Shown piece by piece: positions 1-8,351 of a stretch of 25,558 bases of DNA. A program made the position numbers and the translations under genes. Below the pieces are notes generated by a model, which did not search any database, had not been told where the DNA came from, and saw nothing but the letters and a program-made list of their open reading frames with translations. How positions within the stretch are numbered: position 1 is the first letter of the stretch; the number at the start of each line of letters is the position of its first letter. Origin of the DNA: CAYLYM01 sp964387645 (lineage in GTDB: Bacteria; Calditrichota; Calditrichia; RBG-13-44-9); the NCBI GenBank assembly GCA_964387645.1, contig CAYLYM010000052.1, forward strand, positions 1-25,558. The letters run 5' to 3'.

Positions 1-1
1 G

Positions 2-332
2 TGTGGAGTTTTGGAAAAGCTCTTTGACCACATCATTAACATGCTGGAAGAAAAAACAAAATAACACGGACAAAGTAGCAAATAAAGAAGACAGCTCCCC
101 GCAACAGGACAACGATGCGGATTTTTTCAAACGAGGTAAGCAAAAATACTATAGTTACAAAGCTCACATCGGAGTGGATGAGAGTTCGGGTATCATCCGC
201 AAGGGTAGTTTTACTTCCGCCAGTGTTCATGATTCTCAAGAATTTGACAAACTGATTTGTGGAAATGAAGTGCACTTATTTCTTTGTATGATATACAATG
301 TAAGGCGAGGGTTGGCTATAATATCCGCATAA
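2..332 (+). pseudogene. Decayed IS5-like transposase fragment
   Basis: This is the remnant of a DDE transposase. Reading from base 2 gives LEKLFDHIINMLEEK and then a stop at about 59-61. From about base 63 the next frame reads DADFFKRGKQKYYSYKAHIG, followed by VDESSGIIRK and SVHDSQEFDKLICGNE, which is the familiar middle segment of IS5-family transposases (KxYYGYKAHIGVD, then VHDSQEFD). A frameshift therefore lies in the A-rich stretch near 48-62. After CGNE the reading jumps directly to LFLCMIYNVRRGLAI, which resembles the C-terminal end of the same family, so the central part with the remaining catalytic residues seems deleted. The 5' end lies outside the window. It is not functional. The family assignment comes from remembered motif similarity, so the subgroup is uncertain. 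Confidence 0.7.
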
Positions 333-704
333 ACAAGGGTGAAATATGTCCTCTTCTATAAAAAACCCAATTAAGGGCGAAATTGAGGGATTCAAATAGG
401 CATTCGGAGTCCCTATATCTATAAAGAGAAAGGGTAATTGATGAAAATTTAGGAATTTTGAGTTATGGATTGAGTTCATTGAGTTAATTTAATTGAAAAA
501 TTTTTAGTTAAATTTTATTTCATCAATACACGTATTTTTTTCAAAGGTTTAAATTATTGTTTCTTCTTGTGATTTAGTTATAAAAACGATTTAAATGTTT
601 CCCGGTTAATTGTTCTTCAACTTATGATATTTATCTTCAACACCAATCGACTTAGATGTATTTTATCCATTAGCTTCAAAAATTAATTAATTGCAACCTG
701 AAAA
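333..704. other. Gene-free AT-rich spacer
   Basis: No convincing gene was found between the transposase remnant and the terminator of the minus-strand metalloprotease. Bases 333-480 may still be decayed insertion-sequence DNA, since no frame stays open. The rest is simple AT-rich sequence. Confidence 0.5.
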
Positions 705-743
705 GGTAATAAAATCCTTCTACAAAGAAAAATTAGTAGAGGG
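705..743 (-). terminator. Possible terminator of the metalloprotease gene
   Basis: On the minus strand the arms CCCTCTAC and GTAGAAGG (743-736 and 723-716) pair in 7 of 8 positions around a 12-nt loop and are followed by ATTTTATT. The hairpin starts about 27 nt beyond the stop codon of the metalloprotease. The T-run is broken by an A and the stem has one mismatch, so it would be a modest terminator. Confidence 0.4.
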
Positions 744-769
744 ATGTGGTCTTAGCGATAGATCATCAT

Positions 770-3439
770 TTAGAAAAATTTTTGTATCTGTGCTTTTAAA
801 ATGGATTCAATTTTGGCCCGAGTTTCTTTTAAGTGTGCTCTGGTATATGTGTCCAGGTTTTTGGAAGATAAAGCATGATTAATTTGATCTTTAATTGCCT
901 CCAGATCTGCTCTTGCTAAAGTGATGGCGTCATTGGGTAAAGATCTAGGTGAATAAGCTACAATTCTTCCTAAAATATAAAGATGATTTCGCTGCAATTC
1001 TCGTCGGAAGCTGTTGATATTTTTTCCCTCTTTCAGTTCCTGCCAGATGGCCTCGCGTACCGTCTGGAACAATTCAGGCATAGTAAAGGCTTCGGATTTC
1101 TTCTCGAAGCGAAGTTCATTATCCTGGATGCGTTGTAGTACAAGAGGGTCAAATAAGCGGAAGAGAGCAGAAGATTGAATTAATTGAACGATTCCGTGAA
1201 TGGGATAGTCAATACGGAACATACGGAAAACAGTGCCTTCGAAATCCCAAAAGCGCTCTGGTGCTAATTTGTTTAATAGGTCTGGTGAGAATTGGAAGGC
1301 ATCTGGAGAAAAGAATTTTTTACACACCAGGTGTAACGCCTCACGTTGTTTTTCAGCAGGCACCACTTTGAAAGGCGGTCTACCGTGTGGGTCACCGATA
1401 TGATCCCGATGGTAATATATTCCACCTACAAATTTTGGAATAATATTTGAAGCGATGGCGTATTCGGTGAGTGCTTGTGCAAATACTTTACGGAACTTCT
1501 GGTACTTCTCACCTTTTTTCTCAAATTTTTCTGGGATGCTTTTCCACAATTCCTGTGCCAGGTTGGTACGCAGGTCCATGTAAGCAATGGGATCATCCCC
1601 CAGATCGTATAAATTAATAGTTGGGTCTATACCGCGAGAAGAAAAACCAAATGCGTCTTCATCTGTACCGTATTGAAGTCTTGGATCTGCTACTCGTTGG
1701 GCAATTTCTTCCAACATCTCTTTTTCACTTTGTTTGGAATCAGGGTCTAACGGTTTGTAAGCATACTCGATAGCCCAGTAATCATAAGCGCCAAGTGTGG
1801 TTTGGAAATAATTACCTTGGGGTTTATCCTTAGGCAACAGATTTACAGGGTTGTAGTCCATAACTGATCCGGAAATTCCTTTTTCCCTGGTAAAATTAGG
1901 ATCGGCCAGTTTATCGATGGGAATGGTTGAACTGGCTTTAAAATTGTGGCGCAGACCCAGAGTGTGTCCCACCTCATGTACCACCAGGTCCACGATGCCA
2001 TCGTGAATGAATTTTTTTAAATCTTCTTCATCTTCTGAAACTAAACCGCGCGCTAATAGCAAATTCCAACCGAAGGCCATCTGATGCATCATTCCTGCAG
2101 CATAATAACAATGTTGGGGAGAAACATCCAGAGACATATGACCCAATTGTTCAGATCCAGGCCACAAGGGATTGCTGAATAAATCAGCAAACGATAGAGG
2201 TGTTATAAATTCGCCGAATTCCCGATAAAAAAAGCGGACATAATCGGCACTAATTCTTATATCGGCATCATATATTTGTCCGGTAAAGGGATTGGCACGG
2301 AACGGTCCAACTGCATATCCTGCGCCAGGCTGGATAATCCATCGGATGGTGCTATAGCGAACATCGGCTGGGTCCCAGTCGGCATCATCTGGCATCTGGC
2401 GCACCTCAATGGCATCCTCAAATCCGATTCGTTCGAAAGCTTTGTTCCATAGAAGTACACCTTCGCGCACAGCATCCCGGTATTCAACAGGAATGGTATT
2501 TTCTAACCAGAAGACAATGGGTTTTTTAGGTTTAGAAATTTTAAACTTCGGCTCTGCTTTTTCTATTTGCCACCGAGTAATATAGCGCTTATAGGGTGTG
2601 TCATCCAGTGCTGATGTGTAGTCTTGAAACATTGTGATAAAATGGCCAATACGATCGTCTGCCACTCTGGGTTTGTAGTCAGTTTCTGGAAGCGAAGACA
2701 AACTGTAGTGGTACCGGTGCATCATACTGCGGGAGTCTGTAAGGGTGAACACCGGGGTGGGTTTACTGGACTTAAAATGCAGTGTTACTTCAATTTCCGT
2801 ATTCATTGGAAATGATTTGATTTCGGAAAAATAGCTGTTACTTTTATCAAAACTATAGGGTATTTTAGCTTCACTGGTCATGTGTCCTACCATAGTAAAA
2901 TCTTTTATGAAAATATCGGTAGGATCTATCAATATACTACCGCGTTCTGGATGTGGTTGGCTGGCAACTTTTGTGCTGCCCCATAAAGAATGAGAAATGT
3001 CTTTTTCGATGGCGCGATGGATGGCCGCATCTGAACTGGCTCTGAAAAGCACATTCCTTTGAATAAATTGTATGTTTTTTCCGACCCTTTTGATAAAGAA
3101 AGGAAATTCACCTATTAAAGCGCCACTGTCGAAAAGAGAAGCATCGCCAGATTCCCGTGTTATGTTACACAGGTAGGTTTCGCCAAATTGATCCTGCCGA
3201 ATTTCCATGTAAACCTTACCATCTTCAACATTCTGATAAAGTGTGAAAAGACCTTCGATTTTGGTGAATCCTTCAATTAAATCTTCAAATTTGGGCTCTT
3301 TTGGTGTTTTCTTCTTTTTTGAGTCTGTTTTTATGGTTTCTTTTTTGGCTGTGCTTTCTTGCTTTTCCTGAGCAGAGATGTTGAATATGAAAACAGTTAT
3401 ACTAAATATCAATATAAAAATAGGTGGTAATTTCTGCAT
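770..3439 (-). CDS. Secreted zinc-dependent metalloprotease (DUF5117/DUF4953-type, metzincin motif)
   Basis: The protein has 889 aa counted from the chosen start and is an exported peptidase. Residues 1-24 form a Sec signal peptide (MQKLPPIFILIFSITVFIFN then ISAQ), followed by a Lys-rich linker. The active site HEVGHTLGLRH (488-498) is the extended HExxHxxGxxH zinc motif, with Glu489 as general base, and SVMDYNP (about 526-532) is the matching Met-turn. The order of an N-terminal beta-rich region, a catalytic domain and a long alpha-helical C-terminal part fits the large 'zinc-dependent metalloprotease' family with DUF5117, DUF5118 and DUF4953 domains. An in-frame ATG at 3454 exists, but the sequence GGAGGA lies inside that extension, 7 nt before the ATG at 3439, so 3439 is preferred. 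The gene is divergent from the CstA-like transporter; secreted proteolysis feeding peptide uptake is an inference. The natural substrate is unknown. Confidence 0.9.
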   Translation of the reverse strand: MQKLPPIFILIFSITVFIFNISAQEKQESTAKKETIKTDSKKKKTPKEPKFEDLIEGFTKIEGLFTLYQNVEDGKVYMEIRQDQFGETYLCNITRESGDASLFDSGALIGEFPFFIKRVGKNIQFIQRNVLFRASSDAAIHRAIEKDISHSLWGSTKVASQPHPERGSILIDPTDIFIKDFTMVGHMTSEAKIPYSFDKSNSYFSEIKSFPMNTEIEVTLHFKSSKPTPVFTLTDSRSMMHRYHYSLSSLPETDYKPRVADDRIGHFITMFQDYTSALDDTPYKRYITRWQIEKAEPKFKISKPKKPIVFWLENTIPVEYRDAVREGVLLWNKAFERIGFEDAIEVRQMPDDADWDPADVRYSTIRWIIQPGAGYAVGPFRANPFTGQIYDADIRISADYVRFFYREFGEFITPLSFADLFSNPLWPGSEQLGHMSLDVSPQHCYYAAGMMHQMAFGWNLLLARGLVSEDEEDLKKFIHDGIVDLVVHEVGHTLGLRHNFKASSTIPIDKLADPNFTREKGISGSVMDYNPVNLLPKDKPQGNYFQTTLGAYDYWAIEYAYKPLDPDSKQSEKEMLEEIAQRVADPRLQYGTDEDAFGFSSRGIDPTINLYDLGDDPIAYMDLRTNLAQELWKSIPEKFEKKGEKYQKFRKVFAQALTEYAIASNIIPKFVGGIYYHRDHIGDPHGRPPFKVVPAEKQREALHLVCKKFFSPDAFQFSPDLLNKLAPERFWDFEGTVFRMFRIDYPIHGIVQLIQSSALFRLFDPLVLQRIQDNELRFEKKSEAFTMPELFQTVREAIWQELKEGKNINSFRRELQRNHLYILGRIVAYSPRSLPNDAITLARADLEAIKDQINHALSSKNLDTYTRAHLKETRAKIESILKAQIQKFF

Positions 3440-3698
3440 GCTGGTTTCCTCCATATAGTGTTGTAATAGTTTTAGTTATTAATGAAAACAATATATTGAT
3501 ATCCATTTAAGTACACAAGATAAGAAGGTTAGTTTTCTTCTATTTTTATATTTTTGCAATTTTTTAACAGAAGTCGAATTATAATTTTGATTCAAGTAAT
3601 TTTCTTTATTATTATTAAAGATTAAAAATTGAATTGGCTGGATTTAGTTGCATATTACGAGTTTTCTTTGATAATAAACAAAAAGGAGGGCTTGCAAT
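3440..3698. promoter_or_regulatory. Divergent intergenic region between protease and transporter
   Basis: These 259 bp must hold the promoters of both divergent genes. A weak sigma70-like pair for the rightward gene can be drawn (TTGAAT at 3629-3634, 18-nt spacer, TATTAC at 3653-3658), but in DNA this AT-rich such matches mean little. No clear operator palindrome was seen. Confidence 0.3.
3447..3452 (-). promoter_or_regulatory. Ribosome binding site deciding the metalloprotease start
   Basis: GGAGGA on the minus strand lies 7 nt before the ATG at 3439 and overlaps codons 1-3 of the longer in-frame ORF that starts at 3454. This argues strongly for the shorter protein, which then begins directly with its signal peptide. 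Confidence 0.8.
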
Positions 3699-5447
3699 AT
3701 GAATGCTGTTGTTCCTACTGTTTTGTGTATAGCAGGATATTTTCTTGGGTACCGCTTTTACAGTAAATTTCTGGCAAATAAGATTTTCATACTTCGCTCA
3801 GATTTTAAGACACCGGCGCATAAATTGAATGATGGGATTGATTATGTACCTACCAATAAATACATACTTTTTGGGCACCATTATGCTTCTATCGCTGGTT
3901 TAGCACCTATGTTGGGTCCAGCAGTAGCTGTCATTTGGGGATGGTTGCCAGCAATGTTGTGGGTAATACTGGGAGCATTATTCATAGGCTGTGTACACGA
4001 CTTTGGTTCCATGGTTGTTAGTTTAAGAGCCAAAGGTATGAGCATAGGTAAAGTTGCTGAAGGTATAATTGGTAAACGCGCTAAGACCCTTTTTCATCTG
4101 GTGATTTTTTTTCTGATGGCTCTGGCAATGGGTGTATTTGTTTATGTCATAGCCTTTTTATTTAGTCCAGCACCCACACCAGATCAGGCAAATGTGCATT
4201 TTCCGCAAGCCGTTATTCCCTCATTTGGATTAATGGTGATTGCTGCTATCATTGGATGGCTGGGATATAAAAAAGGAAAATCCTGGAAGATCATGACTCC
4301 CATTGGGTTTTCTTTGCTCATTGTCTTAATGCTTATCTCGAAAAGCGAGACTTTTTTAACAGTTACCGGGTTAAATAATCCAAACATCGCCCCAACTGTT
4401 CAGGGATGGAGTACCATTCTTCTTGTTTATGCTTTTCTGGCATCGGTTTTACCGGTATGGAGTTTATTACAACCGAGAGATTTTTTAAACAGTCTTTTGC
4501 TTTATTTTGGATTGGGTGGTTTGTATGTGGGTTTGTTTGTCATTCGGCCAGAATTTGTTGCACCGGCGGTACGATTACACCCAGAAGGAGCTCCAGGTTT
4601 ATTTCCTTTTTTATTTATTGTTATCGGTTGTGGGGCAGTCAGTGGGTTTCATAGCTTAGTAGCTAGTGGCACCACGGCCAAACAATTGGATAAGGAAACG
4701 GATGCCCGGTTTGTTGGTTATGGAGGTATGATTGGTGAATCTCTTTTAGCACTAATGGCCATCTTAGCCACTACTGCCGGATTAATGTCCAGTCACGCCT
4801 GGCATCAACAATATGCTAATTGGACCAGCGTGCAAAGTTTAGGTGCAAAAGTTGGTATTTTCATTCAAGGGTGCAGTACCTTTCTTAAAGGACTGGGCAT
4901 TGACCGATATACCGGAATGTCTTTTGTGAGTCTTATTGCTGTGAGCTATGCTCTGACTTCTCTGGATAGCGCTACGCGCCTGTTGAGATATAATATTGAG
5001 GAAATGGCTGATACTTTTGGTCTGAAAATTTTCTCTAATCGTTATTTATCCAGTATGGCAGCAGTTGCTGCTATTGGCTTTTTTGCATTTTACAAAATTG
5101 ATGGTAAACCAGCTGGTCTGGTATTATGGCAATTGTTTGGAACAACCAATCAGTTGTTAGCTGGTTTGGCGCTCCTTGCCGTAACATTATATCTTCTGCA
5201 ACGCGGGAAGGCCTGGTATTTTACTGGCATTCCGATGATATTCATGTTAATCACTACTTTGCGAGCCATGACGATAAATATCATTCGATTCTTTGTGCAA
5301 AGCGAGTGGCCTTTATTCTTTGTTGGAACTTTTTTGATTATTCTTGCAGTCTGGTTGATTTTCGAAGCGATTATTGCGGGTGTTAAATTTAAGCAAAGTA
5401 ATAAAATAGAAACTTCCCTGGATGTTTTTCCGGAAGTTAAATTGTAA
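3699..5447 (+). CDS. cstA: Carbon starvation protein A family transporter (CstA)
   Basis: The product is an integral inner-membrane transporter of 582 aa in the CstA/BtsT family, whose studied members import peptides or pyruvate with a cation. The conserved N-terminal block is clear: DGIDYVPTNKYILFGHHYAS (about 45-64), then MLGPAVAVIWGWLPAM and GCVHDFGSM (about 97-105). A dozen or more hydrophobic segments span the rest, including HSLVASGTTAKQLD near the middle and a late ALTSLDSATRLLRYN block. It is shorter than the about 700-aa E. coli proteins and matches the shorter form common outside the enterics, so it looks complete. A strong AGGAGG lies shortly before the ATG. The divergent metalloprotease suggests a peptide substrate, but the sequence alone cannot separate peptide from pyruvate transport. 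Confidence 0.93.
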   Translation: MNAVVPTVLCIAGYFLGYRFYSKFLANKIFILRSDFKTPAHKLNDGIDYVPTNKYILFGHHYASIAGLAPMLGPAVAVIWGWLPAMLWVILGALFIGCVHDFGSMVVSLRAKGMSIGKVAEGIIGKRAKTLFHLVIFFLMALAMGVFVYVIAFLFSPAPTPDQANVHFPQAVIPSFGLMVIAAIIGWLGYKKGKSWKIMTPIGFSLLIVLMLISKSETFLTVTGLNNPNIAPTVQGWSTILLVYAFLASVLPVWSLLQPRDFLNSLLLYFGLGGLYVGLFVIRPEFVAPAVRLHPEGAPGLFPFLFIVIGCGAVSGFHSLVASGTTAKQLDKETDARFVGYGGMIGESLLALMAILATTAGLMSSHAWHQQYANWTSVQSLGAKVGIFIQGCSTFLKGLGIDRYTGMSFVSLIAVSYALTSLDSATRLLRYNIEEMADTFGLKIFSNRYLSSMAAVAAIGFFAFYKIDGKPAGLVLWQLFGTTNQLLAGLALLAVTLYLLQRGKAWYFTGIPMIFMLITTLRAMTINIIRFFVQSEWPLFFVGTFLIILAVWLIFEAIIAGVKFKQSNKIETSLDVFPEVKL

Positions 5448-5604
5448 AATTTTTAAATCCTGAGTTTGAAAAAAAAAGATTATTGTGATTATATATTTAT
5501 TATTTTTAAACTTACATACAATAATAAGTTGTATGGTCAAATAACTAAGAGTGTATCGATAATTATTTGAATATTAAAACACTTTTTAGCGTGGAGAATA
5601 TGTT

Positions 5605-6495
5605 ATGTCTACTGTTGGGATCATGGCTCACCCTTATAAAAAGCTTTTTAAAGAAAGCTTTCGGGATATTATCAGAATGCTGAAAGATTACGGTATTAAT
5701 ATTATTTGTGCCGAGAATATTCAACAGAATTTTTCCTTCAAAACGGATGACTGTTCTTTTATGCCTGATGAAGAAATCCCTCCGCGCTGCGATATGATAC
5801 TGTCGTTTGGTGGTGATGGAACTCTATTAAGAACTATTCAAATTGTTGGAAAACATGAAACCCCGGTTTTAGGTGTAAATGTTGGTGGGCTTGGTTTCTT
5901 AACTGAGATTCCATTGGAAAATTTTCAAACCATTTGCGAGTTAATTACTCAAAAAAGCTTTCGGATTGAAGAGCGAATGGTGTTGGAAGGCAGGATAGAG
6001 GGACACCAGAAACCCATGTTTGCTCTTAATGAAATAACGATTGAAAAAGGCCGTTCCACCCGGGTAATTGAAGTTAAAGTAGATATTAATGGTAAATATT
6101 TTAATGATTACGTGGCGGATGGTTTGATTATATCTACTCCCACAGGTTCTACAGGTTATTCTTTGTCTTCGGGTGGACCTATTGTCGTGCCCACAGCCGA
6201 CTGTATTATTCTCAATCCAATTTGTCCCCATTCATTGACGAACCGCCCGGTTATTATCCCAGAAGAATCTGTAATACGCACTCAAATTTTTACCGATTAT
6301 ACGGAAGTGATTATCACCGCTGATAACCAGGATATCCGGGAAGTGCCCAGCAGAACGACTCTTCACATTCAACGAGCCTCCTTTAATGCAAAATTGGTTA
6401 AGCATCCTGATAGTGATTATTTTACTTTATTGCGAAATAAACTAAATTGGGGCGAAGATTTTCGCGACAAACTACGCTGGTCTTTAAAACGGTAA
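5605..6495 (+). CDS. nadK: NAD kinase
   Basis: This is a cytoplasmic ATP- or polyphosphate-dependent NAD kinase, which phosphorylates NAD+ to NADP+. At 296 aa it has the usual family length. Motifs in order: GGDGT (69-73, with the catalytic Asp71), GVNVGGLGFLTEI (about 90-102), NE (142-143), the conserved glycine-rich loop TPTGSTGYSLSSGGP (178-192) and a C-terminal HPDSDYFTLLRNKLNWG. GGAG at 5593-5596 is 8 nt before the ATG. A glycosyltransferase gene follows only 14 nt after the stop, so the two are probably co-transcribed. All family-defining residues I can recall are present. Nothing unusual was seen. Confidence 0.96.
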   Translation: MSTVGIMAHPYKKLFKESFRDIIRMLKDYGINIICAENIQQNFSFKTDDCSFMPDEEIPPRCDMILSFGGDGTLLRTIQIVGKHETPVLGVNVGGLGFLTEIPLENFQTICELITQKSFRIEERMVLEGRIEGHQKPMFALNEITIEKGRSTRVIEVKVDINGKYFNDYVADGLIISTPTGSTGYSLSSGGPIVVPTADCIILNPICPHSLTNRPVIIPEESVIRTQIFTDYTEVIITADNQDIREVPSRTTLHIQRASFNAKLVKHPDSDYFTLLRNKLNWGEDFRDKLRWSLKR

Positions 6496-6500
6496 AGGAA
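6495..6500 (+). promoter_or_regulatory. Ribosome binding site deciding the glycosyltransferase start
   Basis: AAGGAA lies 9 nt before the ATG at 6510. The longer ORF begins with a TTG at 6447 inside nadK and would put charged residues in front of the N-terminal membrane helix, so the internal ATG is favoured. Confidence 0.55.
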
Positions 6501-6509
6501 TTATGCTTT

Positions 6510-7604
6510 ATGGCCTACCTGGTCTTATTCTTTTTTCTCATCTATTTTTATTTTATCGTTTGGATTTGGTCTGGTTTAAAAAAAGCCAGATCATGCTCGA
6601 CAACGATGTATAATCCCGGAAATGTTAAAGCCAGTACCACATTTTCTATTATCATTGCTGCTCATAATGAAGAAAAAAACATTGGTAAAACATTAGCAGC
6701 TTTAATTGAACAAAAATATCCTAAAGAAAAATACGAAATCATCATTGTTGCTGATCGTTGTAATGATGAAACCGTAAGAATTGTCCAAAAATTCACCCAA
6801 TCTTTTCCTGACTTAACCCTGATAGAAATAAAACAGGTTCCAGAGGGAATCCCCCCAAAAAAGTTTGCTTTACAGATGGGGATTAAAAAAGCTAAATATG
6901 CTCATCTTGTTCTTATGGATGCTGATTGTCTTCCCGGTGCAGATTATTTATCCATTTTAAACCATTATTTTCAAAATGGATATGAGGTGGTTGTAAACAT
7001 TCCTAAAGTCAAGGTGGGTGGAAAATTTGTCCAGCAATACATCTTGCCAGAGAGAATTGTTACCTGGAGTATTGCATCAGCGAGTATAGGTCACCAGAAA
7101 CCTTTCCTGGCATTCGGGGGGAGCTGGGCTTATAAAAAAGAATTGTTAAAGAAAACAGGTGGATTAGAAGAACTTTCCCGGTCCCTCAGCGGAGATGATG
7201 ATCTTCTCATATATCGAATGGGAAAATTACACTCCCCAATGGCTATATGTTTAATTCCAGAAGGATGGGTAAAAACAGGTGTACCAGGTTCAGTTAAAGA
7301 ATTTTTTATCCAGAGACGACGTCATCATTCTGCTGGAAGATTTTATGCTTTTGAGATTCAAGTAGGATATGCGTTTTACCACTTAAGCAATTTAGCATTG
7401 TGGATAATCCCCTTTTTATACACCCCAGCTTTGCTTGCCTTGATTTCGAAATTTCTAATGGATGCTTTTGTCCTCAATTTGTCCAGCCGGATTTTTAGAG
7501 AAAATCTGTACTTAAAACATTATTTCTTATTTGAAATTGGTTATTTGCTTCAACATGTGTTTATAGCACCTTTTGGATTTATTGGTAAAATCAGATGGAG
7601 ATAA
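6510..7604 (+). CDS. Membrane-bound family 2 glycosyltransferase
   Basis: The product (364 aa) is an inner-membrane GT-A glycosyltransferase, probably using a nucleotide sugar on the cytoplasmic face. Residues 2-22 form an N-terminal membrane helix. The GT2 domain starts with FSIIIAAHNEEKNIGKTLAA (about 45-64), with VADRCNDET at 80-88. The metal-binding DAD is at 137-139, the GDDD acceptor/base motif at 228-231, and QRRRHHSAGRF (268-278) sits where processive enzymes carry QxxRW, although the Trp is absent. Two or more C-terminal membrane helices follow (about 291-320 and 338-360). The layout resembles cellulose- or hyaluronan-synthase-like and N-acyltransferase-associated GT2 proteins. It follows nadK closely, but no other polysaccharide genes are nearby, so the product sugar or lipid is unknown. 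Confidence 0.85.
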   Translation: MAYLVLFFFLIYFYFIVWIWSGLKKARSCSTTMYNPGNVKASTTFSIIIAAHNEEKNIGKTLAALIEQKYPKEKYEIIIVADRCNDETVRIVQKFTQSFPDLTLIEIKQVPEGIPPKKFALQMGIKKAKYAHLVLMDADCLPGADYLSILNHYFQNGYEVVVNIPKVKVGGKFVQQYILPERIVTWSIASASIGHQKPFLAFGGSWAYKKELLKKTGGLEELSRSLSGDDDLLIYRMGKLHSPMAICLIPEGWVKTGVPGSVKEFFIQRRRHHSAGRFYAFEIQVGYAFYHLSNLALWIIPFLYTPALLALISKFLMDAFVLNLSSRIFRENLYLKHYFLFEIGYLLQHVFIAPFGFIGKIRWR

Positions 7605-8351
7605 TATAAAGGTAAAATCTTTTTTTGCTATTTTATTGTTATTAGTAAGAATTTGTACTTCACGATGTAAAAGTTTTCAAAAAAGTATAATCATAGTTCA
7701 GATAGTAGTATTAATTTGTTTTATATTATCTAATTTATGCCAGAAAGGGGAAAACAAATGGGTGAATATAAGAATAATATATGATCCGGTTGATTAATAA
7801 AAGAAGCCTTTATCCATAGTGATATGCTCATAATCCAGTGGATGAAAACTATCTACCAGGTACTTTTTAATGATCGAATTTTTATTCAAATTACACAGGG
7901 CATGGATTTAAAATTTTTTAATCCTGATCTCATTAGAGGAAGAGTATAATAGGATAAATCTATTATTTTCGTTCGTTAACAGAGTATTTAGCTTCTATAT
8001 TTTTATTATTGAGCAAAAACGTATTTTCCAAACTATAACTGATTTTGGGTTGAATGTGAAAAAAATAATAGGAATATTTTTGAATTTGTTACTCCATAAT
8101 TATAGGAAATGATCAATTATATTGTTAGAAATGAACTTTATAGATATTAGAAATAGAGTAGAAATAAACATTTTTTGAAATTTTTTAAATAGAGAAATTC
8201 TATCTTTTGATTTTTATAAATATTTCCTTAATTTATCACTATATTCATAATCACATAAAATTTTGATACTATGGTTAAATATTAAACATTCTTAATAGTT
8301 AAACAATAAATTAGATAATTTTGTTATTAATCATAAATATAGGAGTTTGAT
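7605..8351. other. Gene-poor AT-rich region, likely promoter of the surface cluster
   Basis: No supported gene lies in these about 750 bp. A frame continuing across the end of the glycosyltransferase (to 7797) encodes a hydrophobic stretch without a good start or ribosome binding site. A 41-codon ORF (7822-7947) from an ATG has no ribosome binding site. The last about 250 bp are extremely AT-rich and end in AGGAG at 8341-8345, 6 nt before the next gene. The promoter of the surface cluster is presumably here, but I cannot place it. Confidence 0.5.

Noticed and set aside
276..479. 67-codon minus-strand ORF
   Set aside because: It lies opposite decayed insertion-sequence DNA, has no ribosome binding site and shows no motif.
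691..882. 63-codon plus-strand ORF
   Set aside because: It overlaps the 3' end of the metalloprotease gene and its terminator on the other strand; codon content fits an antisense shadow.
2257..2487. Minus-strand ORF of 76 codons and other frames within the metalloprotease gene
   Set aside because: They are out-of-frame shadows of a well-supported long gene.
4406..5386. Two plus-strand ORFs of 82 and 86 codons
   Set aside because: Both lie inside the CstA gene in another frame and are its shadows.
7573..7797. 74-codon hydrophobic ORF after the glycosyltransferase
   Set aside because: It starts inside the glycosyltransferase gene at a TTG without a ribosome binding site, and no start codon with a plausible site lies in the intergenic part.
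7822..7947. 41-codon ORF from an ATG
   Set aside because: No ribosome binding site, no motif, and very AT-rich surroundings where such frames arise by chance.
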